Of a stretch of 64,000 nucleotides of DNA, positions 1-10,035 are shown one piece after another; position 1 is the stretch's first letter; each line of letters begins with the position of its first letter. The position numbers and the translations under genes were made by a program. Under the pieces are notes generated by a model. The model did no database searches. It was not told the origin of the DNA and saw only the letters and a list, made by a program, of their open reading frames with translations. Source of the stretch: Betaproteobacteria bacterium (GTDB lineage Bacteria; Pseudomonadota; Gammaproteobacteria; Burkholderiales; Eutrophovitaceae); contig CP070643.1 in the NCBI GenBank assembly GCA_020354125.1, positions 3,858,512-3,922,511 of the forward strand. Direction: 5' to 3'.

Positions 1-816
1 GCTTCCCGGATTGACGATGAAGTTGGCATGCTTCGGGGAAACCATCGCACCGCCGCGGCGCAGGCCCTTCAAGCCGCACGATTCAATGAGCCGCGCAGCA
101 TGATCGTCTGCAGGATTACGGAAAACCGATCCTGCATTCGGGACTTGTAGCGGTTGTGAGTCAATACGCCTCTGCAGCAACGTCTTTATTTTCTCCCGCG
201 AGCGATTTCCATCGCCGGGCCGAAGCCGAAACCATCCGCCGATGAAGAACTCCTCTGCCTCGAACCGGGGTATGACAACGCGATAACCAATATCGAAGTC
301 AGCAGGATCGCGTTCGCGTGTGTGCCCCTGCCGGTCAATAGTGCGTACCCGTGTTACGACGTCCCAGGTCTCGCTTCCATAGCAACCGGCATTCATTGCC
401 AGCGCGCCACCGATAGTGCCCGGAATTCCGGCCAGAAACTCACCACCTTCGAATCCGTGCATCGCAGCAAAGCGCGCCACTTTGGGTCCTGCCACGCCCG
501 CTTCGGCATAGATGTGGTCGGAGCCACCGCTCTCGATAAGCTCGAGGTGACTGAGTGCAGAGTGAGTGAATACAACCGTGCCGTGCCAGCCGCCGTCGCG
601 CACCAACAAGTTACTGCCCAGGCCAACAAAGATGACTGGCTGTGCGCTTGCTAGCTGTCGCAGGAACACCGCCAGATCTTCAACGTCTGCTGGCTTGTAG
701 CACTGGTCGACTGCTCCGCCGACACGCCAGCTCGTGTGGCGGTGCATCGGCTCGTCAATGCGCAACTCTCCACGCAGGCTGGCTGGATCAATTTGTCTGA
801 TTTCGGCCATGTACAT
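1..816 (-). CDS. murB: UDP-N-acetylenolpyruvoylglucosamine reductase MurB (3' end cut by window edge)
   Basis: No stop codon occurs before the left edge, so only the N-terminal part is present. The minus-strand frame reads [20 protein letters not shown], then the FAD-binding (PCMH-type) signatures [15 protein letters not shown], [19 protein letters not shown] and later [14 protein letters not shown], all typical of MurB. The enzyme reduces UDP-GlcNAc-enolpyruvate to UDP-MurNAc with NADPH in the cytoplasm, the second committed step of peptidoglycan synthesis. Start choice: ATG at 816 (MYM...) or ATG at 810, both in frame. The murC stop lies only 1-7 bp upstream, so translation is probably coupled. 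It is the last visible gene of the dcw cluster; ddl/ftsQAZ would be expected beyond the edge. Confidence 0.93.
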   Translation of the reverse strand, partial: MYMAEIRQIDPASLRGELRIDEPMHRHTSWRVGGAVDQCYKPADVEDLAVFLRQLASAQPVIFVGLGSNLLVRDGGWHGTVVFTHSALSHLELIESGGSDHIYAEAGVAGPKVARFAAMHGFEGGEFLAGIPGTIGGALAMNAGCYGSETWDVVTRVRTIDRQGHTRERDPADFDIGYRVVIPRFEAEEFFIGGWFRLRPGDGNRSREKIKTLLQRRIDSQPLQVPNAGSVFRNPADDHAARLIESCGLKGLRRGGAMVSPKHANFIVNPGS

Positions 817-817
817 A

Positions 818-2233
818 TCAGTGCGTTACCCGCTCAGCTCCGGCCAAAGCAGCCGGAACGGATCCGATCGAGCCCGCTCCCATCGTCACCACCACATCCC
901 CTGCGCGCACAATCTCCCGTATCGCAGCGGGCAGTTCGGCAACCTCCTCGACGAAAATTGGTTCGACTTTGCCGGCAACACGGATCGCGCGTACCAGGGC
1001 ACGACCATCGGCAGCGACAATCGGGCTTTCTCCCGCGGCGTAGACTTCGGTCAGCAACAACACGTCAACCGATGAGAGCACGCGAACGAAGTCTTCAAAA
1101 CAATCACGCGTGCGCGTATAGCGATGTGGCTGAAAAGCCAGTACCAGCCGCCGTTTCGGGAAGGCACCGCGCGCCGCCTCAATGGTCGGCGCGATCTCCG
1201 CCGGGTGATGACCGTAGTCGTCGATCAAAGTGAACGACTTGCCTTTACCCAAAGCAATCTCACCGTAACTCTGGAAGCGCCTTCCGACACCGCGAAAACC
1301 GGCCAGAGCGCGAACGATTGCCTCGTCCGGAACGCCAACTTCCATGGCAACAGCGATCGTTGCCAGAGCATTGCGCACGTTGTGTTCACCCGGAATGTTG
1401 AGTGTGATCGCAAGATCCGGAAGTGCCGCTTCGTCGGCTTGCACCCTGCGCGTGACCCGGAACTGCATCTTTCCGCCGGAGTGAACAATATCGATCCCGC
1501 GGATATGCGCCGCTTCTCTCAGGCCATAGGTGCTTACTGTTTTGGTGATAATCGGCAGCAGACTTCGAACATTTTCGTCGTCTACACACAGCACCGCTGT
1601 GCCATAGAAAGGCAAGTGTTCGACGAATTCAAGGAAGGCCTGACGCAAACGCCCGAAGTCATGACCATACGTGTCCATGTGATCTGCATCGATGTTGGTC
1701 ACGACGGCAACGACCGGTTGCAGATAAAGAAATGACGCATCCGATTCATCCGCCTCGGCGACGATGAACTCCCCGCTACCCAACTTTGCATGCGATCCTG
1801 CGGCCTCGAGACGCCCACCAATTACAAAGGTCGGATCCATCCCCGCCTCGGCCAGCACGCTTGCGATCAGGCTGGTGGTTGTTGTCTTGCCGTGCGTCCC
1901 CGCAACAGCGATGCCCTGCTTGAGCCGCATCAACTCGGCGAGCATCATCGCGCGAGGTACCACCGGGATTCGCCTGGATCGCGCTGCAGCCACTTCCGGG
2001 TTGTCGGCCTTGACCGCGGTGGATGTCACGACGACGTCAGCGCCGGAAATGTTTTGACGGTCATGGCCGATGTTCACCTGTGCGCCCAATGAGCGCAGGC
2101 GCTCAATAACCGCGTTGTCACTCAAGTCCGAGCCGGTGACCTCGAAGTCAAGGTTGAGCATCACTTCGGCGATTCCGCTCATTCCAGAGCCACCGATTCC
2201 GACAAAATGCACATGTTTTACTTTGTGCCTCAT
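818..2233 (-). CDS. murC: UDP-N-acetylmuramate--L-alanine ligase MurC
   Basis: 471 aa, the usual length for the family. It adds L-Ala to UDP-MurNAc with ATP. The N-terminus has the Rossmann motif [16 protein letters not shown], the central domain the ATP P-loop [13 protein letters not shown] (around residue 110), and the C-terminal ligase domain contains [10 protein letters not shown] and [10 protein letters not shown], which are MurC-specific. Its ATG overlaps the murG stop (ATGA at 2230-2233), and murB starts a few bases after its stop, so it sits inside a tightly coupled operon. Confidence 0.97.
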   Translation of the reverse strand: MRHKVKHVHFVGIGGSGMSGIAEVMLNLDFEVTGSDLSDNAVIERLRSLGAQVNIGHDRQNISGADVVVTSTAVKADNPEVAAARSRRIPVVPRAMMLAELMRLKQGIAVAGTHGKTTTTSLIASVLAEAGMDPTFVIGGRLEAAGSHAKLGSGEFIVAEADESDASFLYLQPVVAVVTNIDADHMDTYGHDFGRLRQAFLEFVEHLPFYGTAVLCVDDENVRSLLPIITKTVSTYGLREAAHIRGIDIVHSGGKMQFRVTRRVQADEAALPDLAITLNIPGEHNVRNALATIAVAMEVGVPDEAIVRALAGFRGVGRRFQSYGEIALGKGKSFTLIDDYGHHPAEIAPTIEAARGAFPKRRLVLAFQPHRYTRTRDCFEDFVRVLSSVDVLLLTEVYAAGESPIVAADGRALVRAIRVAGKVEPIFVEEVAELPAAIREIVRAGDVVVTMGAGSIGSVPAALAGAERVTH

Positions 2234-3291
2234 CCCGCCATCGCCACGCAGTGATCTGCCACTTCTTCGGTGGCTCGTGCCTTTCCAAGCGCTCTCGCCT
2301 TGCTTGCCATGCGAGACAAGCCTTCACGCGTAAACCCGGCGATCACGTCGGCCAGACGGCGCGGCGTGAGTTCGCGCTGCGGTATCAATACGGCGGCTTC
2401 ACCATCGGCGAGAAAACGCGCGTTCGCCGTTTGGTGATCGTCTACCGCATGGGGCAGTGGCACGAGAACGCTAGCGACCCCAGCTGCGGCAAGCTCAGAG
2501 ACAGTAATCGCCCCGGCACGACACAGCACCAAATCCGCCTCCCGGTAGGCATCTGCCATGTCGTCGATAAAGGCGACCACATTGGCTTCGACGTCCTTTT
2601 CCCGGTAAAGACTTGTCAACGTCTCAATATGCTGTCGTCCCGACTGGTGCGTGACCTCCGGACGCGAGCCTTCGGGCATGATGGCAAGAGCTGCAGGCAC
2701 CGTTTCGTTAAGCGGCCTTGCGCCGAGACTGCCGCCAACGACAAGCAGGCGCAGTGCGCCAGAGCGACCGGCAAGGCGTTTATCAGGTGCCTCGATGGCG
2801 CAGATTTCCCTGCGCACAGGATTGCCCGTGCAAACAGCGCGCGCAAGCACATCGGGAAATCCGGTCAGGATACGATCGGCAACCATTGCCAAGACTTTGT
2901 TGGCGAGCCCCGCAACCGCATTCTGTTCATGAACGACCAGCGGGCGAAGGAACAGGGCTGCCATCATGCCGCCGGGAAAACTGACGTAGCCGCCCATGCC
3001 GAGCACGACGTCAGGTCGAATGCGGAAAATCACCGCAGCACTCTGCCAGAATGCAATCAGCAAGTTCAGCGGCAGCAGTGCCATGCGCACCGGGCCTTTG
3101 CCACGCAAGCCGCCGAATCGTAGCCACTGCATTTCGTATCCGTGTTCCGGGACGATCTGTGCCTCCATGCGCGAACGCGAACCGAGCCAGACGACCCGCC
3201 AGCCGCGTGACTTGAGTTCATCCGCAACCGCCAGAGCGGGAAAAATGTGCCCGCCCGTGCCACCGGCCATGATGAGTATGGTTCTGCTCAC
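2230..3291 (-). CDS. murG: UDP-GlcNAc:lipid I transferase MurG
   Basis: 353 aa, full length. MurG transfers GlcNAc to lipid I at the inner face of the membrane, producing lipid II. The N-terminal glycine-rich loop [18 protein letters not shown] and the donor-side motif [35 protein letters not shown] region are classical (GT28 family). GTG is the start. This GTG overlaps the TGA of a 43-codon mini-ORF that itself begins with a diverged copy of the first 17 murG codons, so murG is no longer directly coupled to ftsW but through that mini-ORF. Confidence 0.96.
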   Translation of the reverse strand: MSRTILIMAGGTGGHIFPALAVADELKSRGWRVVWLGSRSRMEAQIVPEHGYEMQWLRFGGLRGKGPVRMALLPLNLLIAFWQSAAVIFRIRPDVVLGMGGYVSFPGGMMAALFLRPLVVHEQNAVAGLANKVLAMVADRILTGFPDVLARAVCTGNPVRREICAIEAPDKRLAGRSGALRLLVVGGSLGARPLNETVPAALAIMPEGSRPEVTHQSGRQHIETLTSLYREKDVEANVVAFIDDMADAYREADLVLCRAGAITVSELAAAGVASVLVPLPHAVDDHQTANARFLADGEAAVLIPQRELTPRRLADVIAGFTREGLSRMASKARALGKARATEEVADHCVAMAG

Positions 3292-3419
3292 GGCCGCGCA
3301 CCCCGATCGCTACCCGACAAATTTTCAGTGCAGACTAATGCGTGCGCAGCACGCGTTACGTCGGAACTAAAGATATGCCCACCGGTTCCTCCCGCCATGA
3401 TCAGGATGGTTCTGCTCAC
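3288..3419 (-). CDS. 43-codon mini-ORF: murG 5' remnant fused to a repeat element
   Basis: The frame starts with GTG and encodes [17 protein letters not shown], identical in protein to murG residues 1-17. At DNA level nine of the 17 codons differ, every time only at the third base. After codon 17 the frame enters the 50-bp palindromic repeat (3323-3372) and 31 bp of unrecognised sequence, then stops at TGA 3288-3290. Both ends keep the operon's coupling: its GTG overlaps the ftsW stop (GTGA, 3416-3419) and its TGA overlaps the murG GTG (GTGA, 3288-3291). Seen directly: the similarity and overlaps. Inferred: it is translated and passes ribosomes from ftsW to murG. The peptide is too short to be an enzyme. 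Confidence 0.6.
   Translation of the reverse strand: MSRTILIMAGGTGGHIFSSDVTRAAHALVCTENLSGSDRGARP
3323..3372. repeat. Short palindromic repeat, copy 1
   Basis: Constant arms TTTCAGTGCAGACT (3323-3336) and GTCGGAACTAAAG (3360-3372) enclose a hairpin GCGTGC-gca-GCACGC (3340-3354), extended by three weaker pairs. The same arms recur at 49384-49432 around a different palindrome. The arms are imperfect inverted repeats of each other. The element lies in the mini-ORF at the point where murG homology ends. Confidence 0.75.
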
Positions 3420-4588
3420 AACGTGTAACCCTTCATCAGCTGGCGGTTTTCGTAGTCGACGCGCATCAACAGGCCGAGCGCCATGCAACTGGCGACGAGA
3501 CTGCTTCCGCCATAGGACAGCAACGGCAACGTCAAACCTTTGGTTGGCAGCAGTCCCATGTTCACCCCCATGTTGATCATGGTCTGCACTGCAATCCACA
3601 AACCGACACCCTGCGCAACGAGCGCGGAAAAGTGACGTTCCAGCCGCGCCGCCTGATTGCCGATTGAAATGGCTCGCAGCGACAACCAGGCAAAAGCACC
3701 GATCGTTGCAACGACGCCGGCAAAACCAAGCTCTTCAGCAATAACTGCGAGCAGAAAATCGGTGTGTGCCTCCGGCAAATAAAAAAGCTTTTCAACGCTG
3801 GCACCGAGGCCAACGCCAAACCACTCGCCACGACCAAACGCAATCAAGGCGTGCGACAGTTGATAACCTCTGCCGAACGGGTCGGCCCACGGGTCCATGA
3901 ATCCAAGCACGCGTTCCATGCGATACGGCGAGGACCAGATCAGGATCACGAAACCGGACACCAGAAGCACTGCCAGAATGGCGAACAGCTTCCAGTTCAT
4001 ACCGCCGAGAAATAGCACGCCCATCGCAACGGCCGTGATCACGGCAAATGCGCCAAAGTCCGGTTCCTGCAGTAACAGAGCACCGGTGAGCAGCATCACC
4101 GAAAACATCGGAAGGAAGCCCCGGCGTAAGCTCGCCATGTGCGAAGCTTTGCGAACGGTGTAGTCGGCGGCGTACAACACAACGAACAATTTGGCCAACT
4201 CAGATGGTTGCAAACTCATGGCGCCATAGCCGAGCCATCGCTGGCTGCCGTTGACTTCCCGCCCGACTCCGGGAATGAGCACAACAACGAGCAACACAAC
4301 GCAGGCCATGAACAGGAAAGGTGCGGCGATCTGCCAGCAGCGCATCGGCACCAGTAGCACCGCAATCGCCGCCGCCAAGCCAACGCCCAACGAAATCAGA
4401 TGGCGCACCAGGTAGTAGTGCGGTTGTCCGTCTGAAAAACTCGCCGCTTCGGCTATGGCAATCGATGCCGAGTAAACCATGACCGCGCCGAGTCCCAACA
4501 AGGCCGCGGCAAGCCATATCACGGTCGGGTCGAAATCCGGCTCGATTTCGGGCCGCCCTACATGCCGGCTTCCGGCCACGGCGTTCAT
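3416..4588 (-). CDS. ftsW: Lipid II polymerase / SEDS division protein FtsW
   Basis: 390 aa with about ten hydrophobic segments. FtsW is the septal peptidoglycan glycosyltransferase that works with FtsI. SEDS-family signatures are visible: [21 protein letters not shown] near the middle, a [21 protein letters not shown] loop, [19 protein letters not shown] and [19 protein letters not shown] near the C-terminus. It starts at an ATG overlapping the murD stop (ATGA, 4585-4588). Its own TGA overlaps the GTG of the mini-ORF before murG. Confidence 0.96.
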   Translation of the reverse strand: MNAVAGSRHVGRPEIEPDFDPTVIWLAAALLGLGAVMVYSASIAIAEAASFSDGQPHYYLVRHLISLGVGLAAAIAVLLVPMRCWQIAAPFLFMACVVLLVVVLIPGVGREVNGSQRWLGYGAMSLQPSELAKLFVVLYAADYTVRKASHMASLRRGFLPMFSVMLLTGALLLQEPDFGAFAVITAVAMGVLFLGGMNWKLFAILAVLLVSGFVILIWSSPYRMERVLGFMDPWADPFGRGYQLSHALIAFGRGEWFGVGLGASVEKLFYLPEAHTDFLLAVIAEELGFAGVVATIGAFAWLSLRAISIGNQAARLERHFSALVAQGVGLWIAVQTMINMGVNMGLLPTKGLTLPLLSYGGSSLVASCMALGLLMRVDYENRQLMKGYTL

Positions 4589-5961
4589 TGCAAACTCTCC
4601 AGTTGTGCTACGGATCCTGCGAAAACTTCAGCGCGATGCTGATAATCGCGAAACATGTCAAAGCTTGCGCACGCCGGCGAAAGCAATACCGCGTCACCTG
4701 AGTGCGCCAACGCATGAGCACGAAATACCGCGTCCTGCATACTGTCGGCGTGCTCGATCCTGACGCCGGCATCTGCAATAGCGCGCTCGATTTCATCGCT
4801 GTCTTTTCCAATCAGTATCACCGCGCGCGCCTTGCCCGCAATCGCAGGCATCAGCGGTCTAAAATCCTGCCCCTTGCCTTCACCGCCGAGAATGACGACG
4901 CATGATTCACCAATGCCGTCTAGTGCTGCGATGGTTGCACCGACGTTGGTCGCCTTGGAATCATCGTAGAACCGTATGCCGTCGATCTCCGCTATTTTCT
5001 GCGCGCGATGCGGCAGACCGGGAAACTTCCTGAGCCCGTTCAGTAGGCGTTCATAAGGCAGGCGTATGCCACGGCACAGTGCCAGCGCAGCCAAGGCGTT
5101 CGTCAGGTTATGCATACCGGTGACCTGCAGCTCAGATGCCTTGATCAAATTCTCTGAACCTTGGGCAAGCCAAAGTTCTTTATCAACCATTCTTAGGCCC
5201 CACTCACGGCTGTTCTGCGGGAGATCCGAGCCAAAGGTGAACGCACAGCGCCCGGCAATGGCCATTTCACGCGACAACTTGTCTTGCCTGTTGAGTACCT
5301 GCACCCCGTCACCGCGAAAAATGCGTGATTTCGCCTCAGCGTAATTCTCCACATCCGCGTAACGATCAAGGTGGTCTTCGCTGAGATTGAGAACGACAGC
5401 GGCCTCTGCATTCAACGATGCCGTCGTTTCCAACTGGAAACTTGACAATTCGAGTACAAAAATATCGGGAGCGCGACGCTTTCCGGCATCGATGTCGCTC
5501 AACACATCGAGAATAGGCAGTCCGATATTGCCTGCGACCTGGGTGCGAACGCCGGCAGCCTTGCACATTGCACCGACCATCTCGGTGACTGTGCTCTTGC
5601 CGTTGGAACCCGTGATGGCGATGACTTTACTATGAAGATATTCCTTGCGCACTTGGGCAAACAACTCGATGTCACCGAGGATGGGTACGCCCTGATCGCG
5701 GGCGCGTCTGACCAACGGTTCGGCGAGCGGCACGCCCGGACTGATCGCCACAACGTCGGCACTGACCAGCGCTTTGTCGTCAAAACCGCCGAGATTCACT
5801 TCCACATCCGGGAATTGCACGCGCAATTGCCCGGCAAATGGCGGTTGCGTGCGTGTGTCGGCAGCACGCACCGTGGCACCCCGGTTAGTTAACCACCGGA
5901 CCATTGACCTGCCGCTTATACCCAGCCCAAGCACGAGAACTGTCTTACCTTTCAGATCCAA
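4585..5961 (-). CDS. murD: UDP-N-acetylmuramoylalanine--D-glutamate ligase MurD
   Basis: 458 aa, the normal length. MurD adds D-Glu to UDP-MurNAc-L-Ala. Visible motifs: N-terminal [16 protein letters not shown], the ATP loop [13 protein letters not shown] (about residue 115), [43 protein letters not shown] and [11 protein letters not shown] near the end, all typical of MurD rather than the other Mur ligases. The frame opens at TTG (5959-5961); no better in-frame start is obvious. It lies 12 bp after mraY and overlaps ftsW by four bases. Confidence 0.96.
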   Translation of the reverse strand: MDLKGKTVLVLGLGISGRSMVRWLTNRGATVRAADTRTQPPFAGQLRVQFPDVEVNLGGFDDKALVSADVVAISPGVPLAEPLVRRARDQGVPILGDIELFAQVRKEYLHSKVIAITGSNGKSTVTEMVGAMCKAAGVRTQVAGNIGLPILDVLSDIDAGKRRAPDIFVLELSSFQLETTASLNAEAAVVLNLSEDHLDRYADVENYAEAKSRIFRGDGVQVLNRQDKLSREMAIAGRCAFTFGSDLPQNSREWGLRMVDKELWLAQGSENLIKASELQVTGMHNLTNALAALALCRGIRLPYERLLNGLRKFPGLPHRAQKIAEIDGIRFYDDSKATNVGATIAALDGIGESCVVILGGEGKGQDFRPLMPAIAGKARAVILIGKDSDEIERAIADAGVRIEHADSMQDAVFRAHALAHSGDAVLLSPACASFDMFRDYQHRAEVFAGSVAQLESLQ

Positions 5962-5973
5962 GTATGTGTTTCT

Positions 5974-7062
5974 CTATCGCAGTTTCAGTGTCGATAGTCC
6001 GACCAGCACCAACATCATGGTGATAATCCAGAAGCGAACCACGACCTGATTCTCTTTCCATCCCTTCAACTCATAGTGGTGGTGCAATGGCGCCATGCGG
6101 AATACGCGCTTTCCAGTCAGCTTGAAAGACGCAACCTGAAGAATCACTGACAGCGTCTCCACCACAAACACACCACCCATCACCAGCAATACGATTTCCT
6201 GTCGCACGATGACAGCAATGGTTCCCAGCGCCGCGCCGAGCGCGAGAGCACCGACGTCACCCATGAAGACTTCCGCCGGATAGGCGTTGAACCATAGGAA
6301 CGCCAGTCCGGCGCCGGCCAACGCCGCGCACAGAATGGTCAGCTCACCGGCCCCCGGAATGTGCGGGAAACCGAGGTAGCGTGAGAACACCGCGTGTCCG
6401 GCGACGTATGCAAACACGGCCAACGCACTTCCAATCATGACCGTCGGCATGATGGCTAGCCCGTCGAGGCCATCAGTCAGGTTCACCGCGTTGCTGGTTC
6501 CGACAATGACGAAATAGGTCAGCACCACAAAGCCGAACAGGCCGAGCGGATAGGCGACTTGCTTGAAAAAGGGAACAATCAGTTCGGTTTGAGCGGGGAG
6601 ATCGGCACTCCAAGCAAGGTAAATTGCCGCCGCCACACCGATCATTGACTGCCAGAAGAATTTTGCGCGCGCCGATAAGCCCTTGGGATTGCGGTGCACG
6701 ACTTTGCGATAGTCATCTATCCAGCCGATCGCGCCGAATCCAATCGTCACCGCGAGTACAACCCACACGAAGCGGTTGGTCAGGTCCGCCCACAAGAGCG
6801 TCGTGACTGCCACGGAAACCAGCACCAGTGCGCCGCCCATCGTCGGCGTGCCGGCTTTTGAAAGATGCGTTTCTGGCCCGTCGTCTCGCACCGACTGACC
6901 GATCTTGTAAGCGGTCAGTTTGCGAATCATTGTCGGTCCGACAATGAAAGAAATCACCAACGCCGTCAGGGTTGCCAGCACGGCACGCAGCGTAATGTAG
7001 TTGAACACGTTGAACGCGCGTACTTCCTCGGCGAGCCATTGCGTCAGAAACAGAAGCATCAT
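5974..7062 (-). CDS. mraY: Phospho-MurNAc-pentapeptide translocase MraY
   Basis: 362 aa polytopic membrane protein, about ten transmembrane helices. It transfers phospho-MurNAc-pentapeptide to undecaprenyl phosphate, giving lipid I. The family hallmarks are present: [57 protein letters not shown] and [14 protein letters not shown]. The start ATG overlaps the murF stop (ATGA, 7059-7062). Confidence 0.97.
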   Translation of the reverse strand: MMLLFLTQWLAEEVRAFNVFNYITLRAVLATLTALVISFIVGPTMIRKLTAYKIGQSVRDDGPETHLSKAGTPTMGGALVLVSVAVTTLLWADLTNRFVWVVLAVTIGFGAIGWIDDYRKVVHRNPKGLSARAKFFWQSMIGVAAAIYLAWSADLPAQTELIVPFFKQVAYPLGLFGFVVLTYFVIVGTSNAVNLTDGLDGLAIMPTVMIGSALAVFAYVAGHAVFSRYLGFPHIPGAGELTILCAALAGAGLAFLWFNAYPAEVFMGDVGALALGAALGTIAVIVRQEIVLLVMGGVFVVETLSVILQVASFKLTGKRVFRMAPLHHHYELKGWKENQVVVRFWIITMMLVLVGLSTLKLR

Positions 7063-8441
7063 GACTCTCCATCATCGGATGCCGAGACCGGTTCACCGAT
7101 GAGTGCATTGACAACGCGCTCCATGCGCATGAAACGCGATCCTTTTACCAATACCGTAGTCGAACCATCGAGAGTCGAACGCAGCGTTTGCAGCAGGTCC
7201 GCTACGTCGTCGAAATGCGCGCCACCCGCGCCGAAGGCACGCACCGCTTCGGCGGACAGCTTGCCCAGACCGAGCAATCGATCGACGCCGGCGCGACGTG
7301 CAAACCCGCCCAGTTCCGCATGCAAGCTGGCTGCGGTATCGCCAAGCTCTCCCATATCGCCCAGCACCATGATCTTTTGGCCCTGGCTCGCACCGAGAAC
7401 GGACAGTGCCGCCTGGGCCGACTCCGGATTGGCGTTGTAGCTGTCGTCGATGACAACGTCGCCACTGTCCAACGGCCTGCAGTTGAGGCGGCCGGCGACA
7501 CCTATATATATGTGTAGTCCCGCGGCTATCTTCTCCGACGGAACGCCCAGCACAAAGGCGGCCGTCGCAGCTGCCAGTGCATTCTTGACGTTATGCAGGC
7601 CGGGCACCCGCAACGTCGCCGGGAACTCGCCATCCGGTGTACGCAACGTGATCAGGCTTCCTGCGCCGGATAGTTCGTAGCGCGCCGAGACAATCGCATG
7701 GCGAGTAAGACCGAAGTCGACAATCTGTTTGTCCCCGACGACCGAGCGCCAGTAGTCGGCAAACGCATCATCTGCATTGATTATTGCCACACCAGATGAT
7801 TCGAGCCCGCCGAAAATCTCGCCCTTGGCCCGGGCAATCGCCTCCACCGAGCCTACCTCGCCGATATGTGCAGTTCCTGCATTATTGATCAATGCGACGC
7901 TGGGGCGTGCGATGCGGGTTAGATAGGCAATCTCGCCGAGATGGTTCATACCCAGTTCGATCACCGCAAAACGGTGGCGCGGCTCTAGTTCCAACAACAT
8001 GGTTGGCACACCGATGTCGTTGTTGAGGTTCCCCCGCGTTGCCAAGACGGCGTCCTCTCCGGCATGTTCGCGCAGAATTGCCGCAAGCATTTCCTTGACC
8101 GTCGTCTTGCCGTTGCTGCCGGTAATTGCGACCAGCGGTATGTTGAACAGCGATCGCCACCATGCAGCCAACCGTCCGTAGCCAAGCCGAACGTCGTCGA
8201 CAATGATTGCTGACATGTTCCCACACGCCGCAATCTTGGGGTCACTGATCATAGCGGCAACAGCACCTTTAGCAAGTGCCTCGTCGACGTAATCGTGGCC
8301 ATCGAAACGCGGACCCTTGATAGCAACGAACAGATCTCCGGGACGAACATCGCGGCTATCGGTTGTGACACGCATGATCTGCGCGTCTTCGCCGTGTAAA
8401 TTTGCGCCCACTGCGCGCGCTGCCGCCGACAACTTAAACAC
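7059..8441 (-). CDS. murF: UDP-MurNAc-tripeptide--D-Ala-D-Ala ligase MurF
   Basis: 460 aa. It attaches D-Ala-D-Ala, completing the cytoplasmic precursor. N-terminal domain [27 protein letters not shown] loop [15 protein letters not shown] (around residue 108), then [20 protein letters not shown] and [10 protein letters not shown] are MurF signatures. The start is GTG at 8441, eight bases inside the end of murE. Confidence 0.96.
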   Translation of the reverse strand: MFKLSAAARAVGANLHGEDAQIMRVTTDSRDVRPGDLFVAIKGPRFDGHDYVDEALAKGAVAAMISDPKIAACGNMSAIIVDDVRLGYGRLAAWWRSLFNIPLVAITGSNGKTTVKEMLAAILREHAGEDAVLATRGNLNNDIGVPTMLLELEPRHRFAVIELGMNHLGEIAYLTRIARPSVALINNAGTAHIGEVGSVEAIARAKGEIFGGLESSGVAIINADDAFADYWRSVVGDKQIVDFGLTRHAIVSARYELSGAGSLITLRTPDGEFPATLRVPGLHNVKNALAAATAAFVLGVPSEKIAAGLHIYIGVAGRLNCRPLDSGDVVIDDSYNANPESAQAALSVLGASQGQKIMVLGDMGELGDTAASLHAELGGFARRAGVDRLLGLGKLSAEAVRAFGAGGAHFDDVADLLQTLRSTLDGSTTVLVKGSRFMRMERVVNALIGEPVSASDDGES

Positions 8442-10035
8442 GCGCGCCCCCCTTGCCAGCCCTTTTGCTGCGTCCGCGACTGCCTGGTTTGGATATGGCC
8501 CCGCCCGTGGGGGCTTTTGCCTTCACCATTGCGGCGCGCGCCACTTCGACATCGCTGAACGGTAAACGCTCACCGCGGATTTCCTGATAGCTTTCGTGGC
8601 CTTTTCCGGCGATCAAAACAATATCGTCAGCACCTGCAGAGACGATTGCTTCGCCAATCGCCGCGGCGCGATCCGGCTCGATGCGGTAACTGGGATGCGC
8701 GCCGGTGACAATGTCATTGATGATTGAGCGTGGATCCTCCGAACGCGGATTGTCACTGGTGACGATGCTCTGATCGGCCAGTCTGGTCGCGACCTCACCC
8801 ATTAACGGACGTTTACCCGGATCGCGATCGCCACCGGCACCAAACACACAGTGCAAGCGCGCGCCAGGGTTGAGCAGATCGCGCAAAGTCTCGAGTGCCT
8901 TCTGTAGCGCATCGGGCGTATGAGAGTAGTCGACGACGACCAGCGGAAAACCGTCTTCGCGGATAATCTGCATGCGTCCCGGCACTGGCTCGAGTTCGGC
9001 CACGGCCGCCACGGCATCATCGAGCGCAATATCCGCACACACCAGTACGCCCAGCACACCCAATATATTGAGCGCATTGAATGCACCGAGTACACCGCTG
9101 CGCACTTTTGCATCGCCCCACGGCGTGGTGATTTCGAGCTTCAGGCCTTTGGTCGAGAGATCAAGTTTGTGACCAGCTATTTCGCCCTTCCCGAAACCAT
9201 AGCCGATGACGTTGACATGGCGACGATCAATGCGCGACGCAAGTTCGGCACCGAACGCATCATCGAGGTTGACCACAGCGTGTTTCAGGTGCGGCCAGGC
9301 GAACAGGCGCGCCTTGGCCTCACCGTACGCAACCATGTCGCCGTGATAATCGAGATGATCACGCGACAGATTGGTAAACATCGCAACGTCAAAGGCAACA
9401 CCGTTGACGCGGCCTTGTTCTACGCCGTGCGATGAAACTTCCATTGCAACCGCCTTCGCACCTTTGGCACGAACTTTCCCCAGAAAGGCGTGCAGCGAAA
9501 CCGGGTCGGGTGTGGTGTTGAGCGGGTAGTCCTCGTCATCGCCATCGCCGATCAGACCGCTTCCGAGCGTTCCGATGACGGCGCATTGTTTGTCCAGCCG
9601 TGTCAACGACTGCGCAATCCAGTGCGAACACGACGTTTTGCCATTGGTGCCGGTAATACCAGTAACCCACAGGTCGCGTGAAGGGTTCCTGAAAAATGCT
9701 TCAGCAATCAGCCCCACGCAGTGACGTAAGCCGTTCACTGGCAAGTTCGGAATATTCCAATCCGGGTTCCATTCGAATCCCGAGGCCTCCCAAACGACCG
9801 CAATGGCGCCGGCAGCGAGTGCCTGGGCAATAAAATTTCTGCCGTCCGCGTTGTCGCCCGGGTAAGCGAGGAACAGGTCGCCTGGTTTGACCTTCCGGCT
9901 ATCGATGGCCACACCACTGTAGCGCACACCGAGTGCATCGATTGCAGCCTGGGCTTGCAGCGCTCGCTCAAAGACCGGGTCACGCTCGAGAAGCCCGCGC
10001 CCGGCCTTGCGTGTGCTCCTGCCGGAACGACTCAC
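8434..10035 (-). CDS. murE: UDP-MurNAc-L-Ala-D-Glu--meso-DAP ligase MurE
   Basis: 533 aa, slightly longer than the roughly 490-500 aa norm through a basic, low-complexity C-terminal tail ([18 protein letters not shown]) and a short basic N-terminus. ATP loop TGITGTNGKTSCSHW; the DNPRSEDP motif indicates meso-diaminopimelate specificity, hence a Gram-negative-type peptidoglycan. Start GTG at 10035 overlaps the ftsI TGA (GTGA). The basic tail may be a lineage-specific extension; its role is unknown. Confidence 0.96.
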   Translation of the reverse strand: MSRSGRSTRKAGRGLLERDPVFERALQAQAAIDALGVRYSGVAIDSRKVKPGDLFLAYPGDNADGRNFIAQALAAGAIAVVWEASGFEWNPDWNIPNLPVNGLRHCVGLIAEAFFRNPSRDLWVTGITGTNGKTSCSHWIAQSLTRLDKQCAVIGTLGSGLIGDGDDEDYPLNTTPDPVSLHAFLGKVRAKGAKAVAMEVSSHGVEQGRVNGVAFDVAMFTNLSRDHLDYHGDMVAYGEAKARLFAWPHLKHAVVNLDDAFGAELASRIDRRHVNVIGYGFGKGEIAGHKLDLSTKGLKLEITTPWGDAKVRSGVLGAFNALNILGVLGVLVCADIALDDAVAAVAELEPVPGRMQIIREDGFPLVVVDYSHTPDALQKALETLRDLLNPGARLHCVFGAGGDRDPGKRPLMGEVATRLADQSIVTSDNPRSEDPRSIINDIVTGAHPSYRIEPDRAAAIGEAIVSAGADDIVLIAGKGHESYQEIRGERLPFSDVEVARAAMVKAKAPTGGAISKPGSRGRSKRAGKGGARV

